Source: a virus. From it: a DNA stretch of 27,881 nt. Location of the stretch: positions 1 through 27,881 of IMG/VR virus record IMGVR_UViG_3300033571_005700; one strand, written 5' to 3'. The translations under genes were made by a program, and so were the position numbers. The notes under the pieces were generated by a model that was given only the letters and a program-made list of their open reading frames with translations, was not told the DNA's origin and did not search any database. Below are positions 1 to 9,615 of the stretch, in pieces. Within the stretch, counting starts at the first letter, position 1; each line of letters begins with the position of its first letter.

Positions 1-1650
1 TGACACATCTATCAAAGTCTTGAAATCCGCAAGAGTTACATTTGGATTTGAAAATAAAATTGTACCACCATCTGTACCCCAATTCATCAACTGTGTTGAC
101 GGAGAGTAATCTAATCTGTCAGCAGGATCAGATGCAATAATGGTTTTGGTTTCAGTGTCAGATCCACCAGTGTTTGTAGCAGTCAATTCAACATCATATG
201 TTCCTTTGACAGTAAATGAATATGGATTAGGTGACGGGTTCGTTGTTGTTTGTGCACCAGTGCCGTCATCTAAATCCCAAGAATATGTCAATGTACCAAT
301 TCCAGTACTAGTATTCGTAAATGTGACATCCAATGGAATATCACCAGATGACTTGTTAATTGTAAAATTAGCGACAGGAACCGTCACGGCTGCAACAGTA
401 ATATATCCAGTCTTGGTATGCGTTGCACTACCACCTGCGTTTGTGGCAGTTAATGACACCGTATAAGTTCCGGGGGTACTATATGTTTTTGTTGGATTCT
501 GTAGTGAACTTGTGGCACCACCATCACCAAAGTTCCAAGACCATGCGGTTACTGGATATAATGGATTGCTAGTTGTACCATCAGTAAAGGCCATTGATGT
601 AATAGTAGCGTATCCGGTATTAGGAGTAGCAATAAAGTTTGGAGATGGCAATGGTATTGCATCCGCTTCAATACAATTTATCTTGGTGGTTGTACGCGTT
701 CCACCTCCACCTGTACCAGTCAACGATACTGTATATATACCCGGCGACGAATATGTTTTAACAGGATTTGCCAAACTGCTGGTTGTACCATCTCCAAAAT
801 TCCAAGTGTAGTAATCAACATTACTTGTACTACTTGTAAACGTTATCTGTAACGGAACATACCCCTCAGTTGGAGTGAACGAGAAATCTATAGTGGGTGC
901 CGGTATTACAACATTCGCAGTAATATAGTTAGAACGAGTCTTAGTAGAAGATCCACCAAATCCCGTAGCAGTCAATGATACAGTATATGTACCCGGATCT
1001 ACATAAACATGACTAAATGCATTGGACGATGTAGATGTAGTACCATCTCCTAAATTCCACAAAAATTCTGTTGCGTTACCTTGTATACTTGGCGATAATA
1101 CTGTGGTTAAAGGTGCATATCCAGACAACGGAGTGGCAGTAAAATTCACAGTAGGCGGCGAATATACGTTTGAAGTCAAATCAACATAATTGATAAAATG
1201 AGTACCGTCCACATACAAATTGCCGTACGTATCATCAAAAAATGTATAGACTTTATCTTTTGAATAATCTGTAATTACTACTGAATCTCTAAGAATAGAA
1301 TCACCAAAATAAATTCTTGGCAAGGTCACTCTAATGCAAGTATTCTGAAGAATCTTAACAACCTTGTCAGTATCTGTTGTTTCCAATCCAAAATTCAACG
1401 CAATGTTGGAATTATAATATGCGTTTTTAACTAACTGATAAACTAACCGTTTATAAGTTCCATTGTCATTTTGTTCGGCGGCTGTGAAACCATATAACGC
1501 TGCTGACGCCGAGTCATAAAAGTTATAACTGCTGCTTACAAAATAACCTTCTTCGACCGTTTGGATCGAACTGCTTGAATTCAGTGACCACGATTTGTTT
1601 GATACAAACGGTGTGTTAAAAATTTCATTCGATTGAATGGGCTTGATCAT
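1..1650 (-). CDS. PKD-repeat structural/adsorption protein (partial, runs off left edge)
   Basis: I translated this open frame by hand: 550 codons from ATG at 1650 with no stop before the window edge, so the C-terminus is missing. The first 170 or so residues match nothing I recognise. They are followed by four tandem PKD-type Ig-like domains, each starting with an NF/DF strand, then W(N/D)(F/L)GDG-like and GTYTVSLTATN-like cores. Their centres are near nucleotides 1050, 790, 520 and 260. The fourth has WDLDDG instead of WNFGDG. PKD domains are common in phage tail-fibre and surface-binding proteins, and the gene lies directly downstream of the baseplate operon, so a virion adsorption or decoration role is inferred. 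The chosen start is preceded by GGAAG with almost no spacing. An upstream out-of-frame ATG at 1658 hits a stop after ten codons. A TACTTATA motif lies just upstream. Confidence 0.85.
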   Translation of the reverse strand, partial: MIKPIQSNEIFNTPFVSNKSWSLNSSSSIQTVEEGYFVSSSYNFYDSASAALYGFTAAEQNDNGTYKRLVYQLVKNAYYNSNIALNFGLETTDTDKVVKILQNTCIRVTLPRIYFGDSILRDSVVITDYSKDKVYTFFDDTYGNLYVDGTHFINYVDLTSNVYSPPTVNFTATPLSGYAPLTTVLSPSIQGNATEFLWNLGDGTTSTSSNAFSHVYVDPGTYTVSLTATGFGGSSTKTRSNYITANVVIPAPTIDFSFTPTEGYVPLQITFTSSTSNVDYYTWNFGDGTTSSLANPVKTYSSPGIYTVSLTGTGGGGTRTTTKINCIEADAIPLPSPNFIATPNTGYATITSMAFTDGTTSNPLYPVTAWSWNFGDGGATSSLQNPTKTYSTPGTYTVSLTATNAGGSATHTKTGYITVAAVTVPVANFTINKSSGDIPLDVTFTNTSTGIGTLTYSWDLDDGTGAQTTTNPSPNPYSFTVKGTYDVELTATNTGGSDTETKTIIASDPADRLDYSPSTQLMNWGTDGGTILFSNPNVTLADFKTLIDVS

Positions 1651-1657
1651 CTTCCAT

Positions 1658-1703
1658 TATAAGTATAATCCAACAATGGATTTGATCACAATCCGATTGG
1701 ATT
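1658..1703 (-). promoter_or_regulatory. Candidate promoter motif and two small hairpins
   Basis: The short gap between the PKD gene and the gene upstream of it carries TACTTATA on the coding strand (1658-1665), 8 nt before the start codon. It also has two small inverted repeats: TCCA-N4-TGGA (1669-1680) and AATCC-N4-GGATT (1690-1703). Neither hairpin has a U-tract, so they are not convincing terminators. The octamer belongs to the recurrent motif described under findings. Confidence 0.35.
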
Positions 1704-1716
1704 TTAAACGAAACGA

Positions 1717-2955
1717 TTAAAAATCAAGTCTAACTTTAACCAAAAGTTCATTGGAAAATGTCTTTTGAGCAGGTCTACTTAATTTTGCAATCGCAACCAA
1801 TTCATTATTATTATTATACAGACCAACTGATGTAGGATATACCTTTGGATCTGTTAAAAATTCGATTTGTTTGATATCACCACGTTGACGAATTTCACCA
1901 GTAACAGCATCTGTTGTAGCTGTTTGATAACTAAATGTTGGATTATTTGTATAATTAAAATCACGGTTCTTTACACGAACAAAGTAATGACGAGACGGAA
2001 CATATTCACTTCGTCTTACTTTCATGTTATCAGCAGATGCACGAATAGCATTATATATCGCCTGTTTATATTGTTGATTTTGATTATACGTACTCGTAGT
2101 TGGAGCAGTATCACGAGCACTTGATGTAGATGGTATAGTTATATTAGCATTCGAACTTGCTGCAGAAGTCGTTAGAACTTTATTCAAAAAGTCACAACTC
2201 AAAATGACCACACCAGATTTAGGGAAAATCAATCCGATTCCAGTAGTTGGATGATATTGTGCCACTGATTTTGCACCTGTATACTCGGCGGTGCCAGCGG
2301 CTGACAATAATCCAGTGGCTAATGTCGAATAATTGTTATAATATGCTTGTCCTGTGGTTGAATCGTATTGACCCAAAACCAAGTTATAATATGCAGCAGA
2401 TCCACTTTGACTGGTGATACTAGAGTCATCAATCAATCGAACATATTCGTTACTTACATCATTTTTCAATGTCAATTGAAATTGACCAGCATCAATTCCA
2501 TCTCTAATCTTTTGAGAATTGTATGACAGTACAATAAAATCCGTTGACAACGTAACAGATGTCACAGATGTACTTCCAATTGCTTGTGATTTTATTGAAA
2601 AATTTTCACCACTATTAAGACCGTTAATATATTGTGTCCAGATTACTTTGGTAGGAGATGCTTTGATATTGGTATATTCATCGTAACTAGTACCAAATCC
2701 ATTTGAATTGCCGTAAGCAACACTCACAATAAGATCGTTGGAACTTGAAGTTGCAGCAACACTTGGATACACATCCAAATAGTAATATCCGTTATACACG
2801 TCATATCTATTTGATCCAGAAATGGCGGCTTGTAAACTGCCAGTTGCTACCGAATTTTGAGTTTGATATACCGACCCACCACTAAAAATACCGGTGGATA
2901 CCTTTGTAGATCTTCCCACTACAATATCAGACTGTTCAAATTGTTTATAGATCAT
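1717..2955 (-). CDS. Virion structural protein (tail/baseplate associated)
   Basis: A 412-residue protein beginning MIYKQFEQSDIVVGRSTKVS. The N-terminal 'K.F..SDIV.G...KVSSG' pattern and the C-terminal segment (about residues 320-412, with YFVRVKNRDFNYTNNPTFSY and a later VGLYNNNNELVAIAKLS) are patterns I associate with conserved virion proteins of T4-like marine phages. No enzymatic motif, signal peptide or membrane segment is visible. It starts 3 nt after the stop of the next upstream gene, so the two are co-transcribed and probably co-assembled. A specific position in the virion cannot be assigned from sequence alone. Confidence 0.8.
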   Translation of the reverse strand: MIYKQFEQSDIVVGRSTKVSTGIFSGGSVYQTQNSVATGSLQAAISGSNRYDVYNGYYYLDVYPSVAATSSSNDLIVSVAYGNSNGFGTSYDEYTNIKASPTKVIWTQYINGLNSGENFSIKSQAIGSTSVTSVTLSTDFIVLSYNSQKIRDGIDAGQFQLTLKNDVSNEYVRLIDDSSITSQSGSAAYYNLVLGQYDSTTGQAYYNNYSTLATGLLSAAGTAEYTGAKSVAQYHPTTGIGLIFPKSGVVILSCDFLNKVLTTSAASSNANITIPSTSSARDTAPTTSTYNQNQQYKQAIYNAIRASADNMKVRRSEYVPSRHYFVRVKNRDFNYTNNPTFSYQTATTDAVTGEIRQRGDIKQIEFLTDPKVYPTSVGLYNNNNELVAIAKLSRPAQKTFSNELLVKVRLDF

Positions 2956-2958
2956 ATA

Positions 2959-3591
2959 TTAAGAAATTCTTACAGTTACAGGAATAACAACTGTTCCACC
3001 GCTTTCATTACCAACCACAGTAATTGTGGCAGAAGTTGTTACTGTTAATGACGTATTTGGCACAAATTTAAATCTATTGCCCACAACAACCTGTGAACTT
3101 GTACTAATCAAGTCATTAGCAAATGAAGGAACTGTGCTTGTACTTGTATTTGCTGCATTTGTTTGATCAACAATCAATGTTCCAATCTTCTTATTAGACA
3201 AAATAGCAGTATAACCCAATGTAAGATTATATGCTGGATTGGTGGTTGGTGAAATAATGTTGTCGGACTTATTATCTTTTTGAAGATCTATTGATTGAAT
3301 ATTCAAACTGATAACCGGAATGGATGTTACACCTTGAGCCAATGTTACCAACTTGTATTTCATTGACTGTGTTTCATCTGACAACGGTTGAAACACCGGC
3401 GTATTTCTAATGGCTATATCGTAATACGCACTTCCCTGTGGGTGATTTGGATTATAAAGATTATAATCCACTTCATCATCTGCGAGTGCAAACGATGTAA
3501 TATTTAGATTGCCAGTCTGAGCAAGCAGTTCTCGCCCTCTTTTTGTTAAAACTGCATCTACAGTGATGGTTTTATTATCTACGTATGCCAT
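2959..3591 (-). CDS. Conserved virion structural protein
   Basis: A 210-residue protein. Its first 110 residues carry a highly patterned block: DNKTITVDAVLTKRGRELLA, then FALADDEVDYNLYNPNHPQGSAYYD, then a segment rich in TPVFQPLSDETQSMKYKL. I recognise this as a widespread uncharacterised structural protein of T4-like phages. The last 50 residues are a low-complexity Thr/Val-rich beta segment. TACTTATA occurs on the coding strand (3605-3612), 13 nt upstream of the ATG, so this gene and the 412-residue gene may have their own promoter after the long gene upstream. Function unknown beyond the likely virion role. Confidence 0.8.
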   Translation of the reverse strand: MAYVDNKTITVDAVLTKRGRELLAQTGNLNITSFALADDEVDYNLYNPNHPQGSAYYDIAIRNTPVFQPLSDETQSMKYKLVTLAQGVTSIPVISLNIQSIDLQKDNKSDNIISPTTNPAYNLTLGYTAILSNKKIGTLIVDQTNAANTSTSTVPSFANDLISTSSQVVVGNRFKFVPNTSLTVTTSATITVVGNESGGTVVIPVTVRIS

Positions 3592-3643
3592 ATATGTGTT
3601 TGTCTATAAGTATTGTTTTAACTGTCTTTTTGTTTATTATTTT

Positions 3644-6600
3644 TTATTGAACTGTTAAAACTCCGTTGTTTCCAGTTGATACCGATGTATTGGTTACAAT
3701 GGTACTTGTTACAGGAAGACTTTTATCTGGGTTTCCACATTCATCTACTGTATAATTTACAGTTTGTTTTGATTTAACAAAATAACCATATTTTACCCCG
3801 TCATCCGCCGTTACTTTAAATAAATCCCAATGTATAGGGTTGTGTCGGTTACCCAAGAAATTTTGAGTAGCACCACGGAAAGGTGTTCCTAATTGATATG
3901 GATCCAAGTCATATGCTTTCTTTGGAGTTATAATTAGTTTGTTCAATATTTTTGTATAGGAATATGCAGATCCGGATGGATCATAGTCCTGAACTGATGA
4001 ACTATAAGGCAACATCCAAGTAAAGTGTGGAACAGATTCGGAAACTTCTAAACTTCCTGATAAAGATCCAGTGACTGCAACATCAATATACATGATACCA
4101 AATCCCGTTGAAGAATATAATTCACTATTTGCCCACAACTCTTCATACGATGAAACGTCATTAATATAAGAATATCCGGCTTGAAAATTTTGGAAATTGT
4201 TATTAATGATCAACGACTGTGATGTTGGAACTGCTACGATAGATTTTTTATCAACAAATTGTTGATATGAACTTGAATTTTCGGTTTGATTTTGATCATT
4301 TCTCCACACGGTTATGGTTGCTGCAGAACATGAATTAATCAAATTTGAATATTCAACAGTATCTTCAACAATCAAAGATTGTATTGGTTTGTGTGGGAAT
4401 TTAATTCTTTCTAAAATTGACGGTTCAATTAAAATACCTGACAACAAAGTATTACGAGCTGCAATAACGTTACGTATTGATTCAAAAATACTTGAATCGA
4501 AATACAATTTGTAAATACTTGTAAATTCTTGATATAAAATACGTCCACTATAAGTTGGTGATCCAGCAGAATAATATGCTGCACGCATTTCTTCAAGAAG
4601 AGAATAACTTGATGAAAATTCTTGACGTGGATCTCCCAACTCACTTAATACATTTGTATCACCAAAGTATCTTAGAATTTCTTCATTTTTATTAGATACA
4701 GGTGACATAAACACACCAACCAATGGAGAGTCTGTATCAACAGTTGTCTTGGTGCTCTTTTCAAATGGAGTTAAAGCAGAAACATCCTGATGATCCTCAA
4801 TAGAAATCTTATTGTTCCACAACAAGTTTGGACCATAATTGGACATTCTATACGATTGATTTACATTGTATTCAATGAAGTTATATGGAAAAGCAGATGA
4901 TGTTTCACCTAGACAAATATTTGCGTAAGGATATAATGAACTAGTTGAATAACTTCCGTTATACATTGAACGTACAACTAAAGTTTCATCATACAAGTCA
5001 GGATTATCTATCAATGGATCATATACAGTGTTAGCTTTATTTGGAGACTTGGTTGGGATATTATACAAATAACATGTCAATGTTGCTGCACTTGATGAAT
5101 ATTGATATAGTTCAACACTAGTGTTAATTTCTCTAGGATAGTTATAAGCCAATCTCAAATATAGATTTTGTCGTATACTATCATAATCATTTTCATAATA
5201 CGAATCGAAATTATTTCCATGTTCTTTAAAATCGTCATTAGAAATTGGAACTGTCCATAAGTTGAGTTTATCAACTGAGCCACTAAACTGTGATGATCCC
5301 AATCTCAAAAATCTTACAGATCCTTTTGTGAATGCATCATTTTGATCATACTCAAGTGTTTTCGAATTGACAGACAATAATCTATTCTCACCATCCTGAT
5401 TGATTTCTACAAACAAATCATATACGGTAGGAATTTCGTTAACATTAGATGACCCAGTATAATTAGATGATGGATCGTTTCTACGAACCATAACGCTATA
5501 CACATTGCCATCAAAGATTGGCAATAAATCAGAAGAAATTTCATTACCCCCAATTTCAAACACGACCTTACCATTATCACCTAAAGATTCCTTATATGCA
5601 TAAATTCGATAATCATATGATGACGATGAATCGGGAAACTTTCTAATCAAGTCTATCTTGCTTTGTTGCGCATAAAGTTTACTGTATCTATTACTAAACG
5701 CAAACTTAAATTCAACCGTTTTGATCGTCGGATCATATGGTGTTAAAATGTAAGAGTCCGTATTTAAATGTAATAAGTATGCATTACGATCAAACGAGTA
5801 TAGTGATTGTGATACATCCGAATAGGATCCAAATTCTCTAATATTAATAATGTTGTTGGGAACGCCATAACATGCCAACAACAACTTTACACTTTCGACT
5901 GTGCCTTTTGATTTTAAGATGGCAGGCAAACTATTCAAAATTCTATTATTGATAATATTTGTTTTATCTGCAATAGAAGCGTAATTTGATCCTTGTAAAT
6001 AGTTACTTGTTAATGATACATCATTAACTGACGATTGCATCTTCCAACCAAAAGAAGAAAGCATTCCATCTAAAATCTTATTAGGAATAACAGTATCAGT
6101 TCCAAAACTGTTATATGATAACATTGGAAACTTATCAATGTAAATATAAATATTGTCAAAGTGATGACCTATCATTGACAAGAAAATTAAAAAGTCATCA
6201 TTGTTTGAATCCGTCAACAAATATGTTGGCAAATTGTTAATGAGACTGTCTCTGTTATTTGCATCATATTCGTCCGCATCATCTTCGTATGATTGTGGAA
6301 AACGATCTATGTTATTATAATAACTATTTGTCCACAAATAATACTCGTATCCATCAAATGATAATTTTATGTCATTGATTTCTTTGGTTAAAAGATCAAG
6401 TTTATCAGTAGTATATTGATCTGAGTACGAAGCAGCATTTAATTCATCAATTGAGGACTGTTTCCCCTTAATTGTCATCAATTTGTTTTTATAAATAACA
6501 ATACGAGTCTTGGCAGAAGAATAAATTACAAAGTTCTCAAAGTTAGTATAATCTACAAAAATGTTTGAAAAACGTTGTTTAAGTATCAAATCAACATCTT

Positions 6601-7921
6601 CCGTTGTAGTCACATCGGATTCAGAATAATTTACCGACAAAGAAGTTTTTTTATCGTTAACTTTTAAATTTACATTCGGTGATTTAATACTAAAAGTATT
6701 ATACGTTGGTGTAGTAGTTAAAACAATATTCTGAACAACTGGTGTTAGAGATGTATTGACTATCCAAAACGTGCTATTAACGCCAATGGTATTAGGTAGT
6801 TGATCTTGTAACTTAAACACTAATGTGCCATCAGAAAACAGTTTAAATGACAAAATCTTAATAGTTAAGTTTTGTCCGAAGTTAATTGAATTCTTCAGTG
6901 CGCCAACATATTTCTTATCGTACTCCGATTTAATATCAATAAAGTACTGTTGAATCTGTTGGTTGAAAATAGTGTACAAGTAAGAGTAACAAATCAACGT
7001 GTCGTTGTTATCAACGTCGTGAATGTTTTTTAGTCTGATCTTAATTGTCTCAGACACAATGGTGTCCAAAATTTTTGAATATTGATCTGATGTATAACAC
7101 TCTGCGTAATTTTCATACAAGAATGTTTTGATATAATCAGCAATGCCAATGAACCGAATATCTTTTGGTAAATTATTTAAAGAATTAGCTGGGATGACGA
7201 ACCCGTTATAGATTTCGTTCATCAACTTATACAATCCATCACCACCGATAATTGCATACGCTTTATCAAATGTATTTAAAACATCATCAGGAGTACCGTT
7301 AACAAAGTTCAGCAAATAGGTCTGTTTAAGATAATATTCGAAATATGGAATAATATCACGAGCCTCAATTTTTCCACTTACATAACAGTCGTACTCACTT
7401 TGAAAATCAATTTTATCTTGGTCGTTAAAATTTTCTTTTTCAAGAATCAATGAAGTTTTGATTTCTTTACGTGACGGAGAAACTTGTTTGATTACCAAAC
7501 ATTGTTTATCGTGGGCACCAACTACGTTAGATAAAAAGTTATATACAACTCGGTAACTACCATTTTGTATTCCATATCTCGCCAAATCCAATCGTGGATC
7601 CAATAAAATTTTAGCGTTCTCATATAAAGTAAATGATGGTATAAATTCATTATACGTCACTGAGATCGTGTTGTTTTGAATATCTTGATATTCAACTGTA
7701 CGAGATTGATAAGTCTCATCCTGATAAACTGGTTGCCAAAGATTAATATTTTCCTGAGCGTCAAATACTGACAACTCAATGTAATCATCAATCTGTGATC
7801 CATAAAACCTTTCAGGTGAAGGCGGAACCTTCTTCATTAAAGAAGTAATTTCAGCAGAAAAATAAGATGAACTATTTACCTGATCGACATAATCTGTCGT
7901 AGTTGGAAAAGGATATGCCAT
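3644..7921 (-). CDS. Very large baseplate/tail structural protein with LamG-like segment
   Basis: A 1425-residue protein if it starts at the ATG at 7921 (MAYPFPTTTDY). A TTG 21 nt upstream would add seven residues, but the ATG is preferred. Around residues 665-705 it has ILKSKGTVESVKLLLACYG followed by an IREFGS block. This pattern occurs in large baseplate-wedge or tail proteins of T4-like phages. Residues about 730-910 look like a concanavalin/LamG-type jelly roll (EFKFAFSNRY ... VFEIGG ... VMVRR ... LFVEI ... FLRLGSSQFSGSVDKLNLW). The gene lies downstream of gp25 and gp6, where T4 has the large wedge protein gp7, so a gp7-like wedge role is possible but is inferred from position. The C-terminal 200 residues are beta-rich with Ser/Tyr-rich stretches. 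No catalytic motif is visible. Confidence 0.8.
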   Translation of the reverse strand: MAYPFPTTTDYVDQVNSSSYFSAEITSLMKKVPPSPERFYGSQIDDYIELSVFDAQENINLWQPVYQDETYQSRTVEYQDIQNNTISVTYNEFIPSFTLYENAKILLDPRLDLARYGIQNGSYRVVYNFLSNVVGAHDKQCLVIKQVSPSRKEIKTSLILEKENFNDQDKIDFQSEYDCYVSGKIEARDIIPYFEYYLKQTYLLNFVNGTPDDVLNTFDKAYAIIGGDGLYKLMNEIYNGFVIPANSLNNLPKDIRFIGIADYIKTFLYENYAECYTSDQYSKILDTIVSETIKIRLKNIHDVDNNDTLICYSYLYTIFNQQIQQYFIDIKSEYDKKYVGALKNSINFGQNLTIKILSFKLFSDGTLVFKLQDQLPNTIGVNSTFWIVNTSLTPVVQNIVLTTTPTYNTFSIKSPNVNLKVNDKKTSLSVNYSESDVTTTEDVDLILKQRFSNIFVDYTNFENFVIYSSAKTRIVIYKNKLMTIKGKQSSIDELNAASYSDQYTTDKLDLLTKEINDIKLSFDGYEYYLWTNSYYNNIDRFPQSYEDDADEYDANNRDSLINNLPTYLLTDSNNDDFLIFLSMIGHHFDNIYIYIDKFPMLSYNSFGTDTVIPNKILDGMLSSFGWKMQSSVNDVSLTSNYLQGSNYASIADKTNIINNRILNSLPAILKSKGTVESVKLLLACYGVPNNIINIREFGSYSDVSQSLYSFDRNAYLLHLNTDSYILTPYDPTIKTVEFKFAFSNRYSKLYAQQSKIDLIRKFPDSSSSYDYRIYAYKESLGDNGKVVFEIGGNEISSDLLPIFDGNVYSVMVRRNDPSSNYTGSSNVNEIPTVYDLFVEINQDGENRLLSVNSKTLEYDQNDAFTKGSVRFLRLGSSQFSGSVDKLNLWTVPISNDDFKEHGNNFDSYYENDYDSIRQNLYLRLAYNYPREINTSVELYQYSSSAATLTCYLYNIPTKSPNKANTVYDPLIDNPDLYDETLVVRSMYNGSYSTSSLYPYANICLGETSSAFPYNFIEYNVNQSYRMSNYGPNLLWNNKISIEDHQDVSALTPFEKSTKTTVDTDSPLVGVFMSPVSNKNEEILRYFGDTNVLSELGDPRQEFSSSYSLLEEMRAAYYSAGSPTYSGRILYQEFTSIYKLYFDSSIFESIRNVIAARNTLLSGILIEPSILERIKFPHKPIQSLIVEDTVEYSNLINSCSAATITVWRNDQNQTENSSSYQQFVDKKSIVAVPTSQSLIINNNFQNFQAGYSYINDVSSYEELWANSELYSSTGFGIMYIDVAVTGSLSGSLEVSESVPHFTWMLPYSSSVQDYDPSGSAYSYTKILNKLIITPKKAYDLDPYQLGTPFRGATQNFLGNRHNPIHWDLFKVTADDGVKYGYFVKSKQTVNYTVDECGNPDKSLPVTSTIVTNTSVSTGNNGVLTVQ

Positions 7922-7938
7922 ATGACTATCAATATATA

Positions 7939-9615
7939 TCAACGAAGAAGGTTCTTAACTATTACATTTCCACCAGAACCAAAGTTTTGATTTCTTCCAC
8001 CCCCAGTTCCACCGAATGCAGTTCCATTACTTTCATTAAGTGCTTTTCTGACTGTAGCAGATTGTGAACACTTTAACTGTAATACTTCCAGATTATATGT
8101 ACCTTCACTACCTCTGCCATCAAATATGTCAATTATAGCAGTATAATTGTTTGAAGAATTAGGTTGTTGACTGATCTGTACAGATCCACGTCCGGCCCAC
8201 TTGATAGTCAAATTAGTATTGTATGAACCAACACCGTTATTTGAAAATTCACTAACAGTACGTGGCAACGTACCATGATACTGTTCATTAGAATAAGTAA
8301 CGTTGGTTCCACGCAATGTAATACGTAACGTATGATCAACATTGCCTGTAAACTTAAAGATGGTTTGTGGATTAACACAATCTTCAGAAGGTTGTTGTAC
8401 CAGAGTTGGTTTTTGACCACCTGAACATTCTTGATAGTCTTTTTGATTGTACGCGTCACGACTTGTCCAAATTATACGACCTTCGTATGAAATCAATGCA
8501 GCGACAGAATGTGGTCCACCCCAGTTCTTATAAAACAACTCAACGGTTTTCCAACCGGTGGTTAATTGAATAGTCTTTGGATGATCGCCTTGATAATTTT
8601 CTAATTGGGCAGCATACGGCGATTGAGATGTAATACTAGTTAAATCAACATAACGTACACCGTCTATTGCCATATACCCAGAATTATCTACCGCAAATTT
8701 TAATGTATACATTCCGTCGTAAGGAATATATACTTGATACTTCAAAGTATCGGACGATTCTGTCTGGAATGATTCACTTACATTTTCACTATATACACCA
8801 TAACTATACATCATTGGACTTCTACCTACGCCGTACGATGGCCATACATTATCATACTTACCATACAAGTAATATTTTTCAACACAAGAAGTAACAGACG
8901 GCAGTACCTTTTGAATAGCAAGTTGATGTACAGGTATAGTAGTTACTACCGACACCGATTTCGTTTCTGGTATTAACGCAATAGGAGATACGGGTTTTAA
9001 TACAGGCGGTGACGGATCAAAAAATTCAGCTGGTGGTGAAAATTGAATATTTGATTGACGTTCACATTGTTGTGAGGATGGTAACAAGCCAGTTTGTGCA
9101 CCCGTCAATTCCGAAGTTACCGGTGTATTTGTGGTTGAACTGTTATTTGTACCCGAACCTTGTCCTGTGGATGACGCATCTGATTGAATTGCTTCAGAAG
9201 ACTTTAGTGGCAAGTATGGAAACACTGTATTGAAATCTGATTGCGATTTTCCTTCACCAGCCTTAATACGCAAACCAACAATAATATCACGACTTGCTGA
9301 AATCAATGCATCTTTTCCAGACGAATTACTCATCTTTGATAACTCTGATGTAAGACTTGTAATTTTCGACTGAAGTGTTGCTTTTTCAGACTTTAAAGTT
9401 GAAACTACAGCATTTTCTTTAACTGGTACATCTTTAAATTCTTCAATATCAACCGTATAAATGTTGGATATCGAAGTATTTTCATACACTTCACGGGTCA
9501 ACGTTACTGCCAAATACTTTTCTGTTGAATCAACTATAACTAAGTTGCCGTATTCATCAAACAGATTAGCATATGATCCATCACGTTTAAATTGACTTTG
9601 TGTATCTGTAATCAT
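7939..9615 (-). CDS. PA14-like domain tail/adsorption protein
   Basis: A 558-residue protein. Residues 1-60 are a small beta-rich head. Residues about 65-100 form a predicted coiled coil (KSEKATLQSKITSLTSELSK). A Ser/Thr/Gly/Pro linker follows to about residue 235. The segment about 240-385 resembles a PA14 carbohydrate-binding domain: YYLYGKYDNVWPSYG, VYIPYDGMYTLKFAVDNSGY, AIDGVRYVDL, TTGWKTVELFYKNWGGPHS and a final Trp-rich strand. A further beta domain runs to about residue 515, and the tail is Gly-rich. The start ATG overlaps the stop of the upstream gene as ATGA. A virion surface, sugar-binding role is inferred from the PA14-like fold and from its place between other virion genes. Confidence 0.75.
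   Translation of the reverse strand: MITDTQSQFKRDGSYANLFDEYGNLVIVDSTEKYLAVTLTREVYENTSISNIYTVDIEEFKDVPVKENAVVSTLKSEKATLQSKITSLTSELSKMSNSSGKDALISASRDIIVGLRIKAGEGKSQSDFNTVFPYLPLKSSEAIQSDASSTGQGSGTNNSSTTNTPVTSELTGAQTGLLPSSQQCERQSNIQFSPPAEFFDPSPPVLKPVSPIALIPETKSVSVVTTIPVHQLAIQKVLPSVTSCVEKYYLYGKYDNVWPSYGVGRSPMMYSYGVYSENVSESFQTESSDTLKYQVYIPYDGMYTLKFAVDNSGYMAIDGVRYVDLTSITSQSPYAAQLENYQGDHPKTIQLTTGWKTVELFYKNWGGPHSVAALISYEGRIIWTSRDAYNQKDYQECSGGQKPTLVQQPSEDCVNPQTIFKFTGNVDHTLRITLRGTNVTYSNEQYHGTLPRTVSEFSNNGVGSYNTNLTIKWAGRGSVQISQQPNSSNNYTAIIDIFDGRGSEGTYNLEVLQLKCSQSATVRKALNESNGTAFGGTGGGRNQNFGSGGNVIVKNLLR

Noticed and set aside
140-811. Two plus-strand frames of about 100 residues
   Set aside because: They are mirror frames of the PKD-domain repeats on the minus strand; their Val/Pro-rich composition reflects the complementary codons.
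7922-7942. TTG start for the 1432-codon frame
   Set aside because: ATG at 7921 follows closely and gives a normal start; the TTG has no supporting ribosome-binding site.
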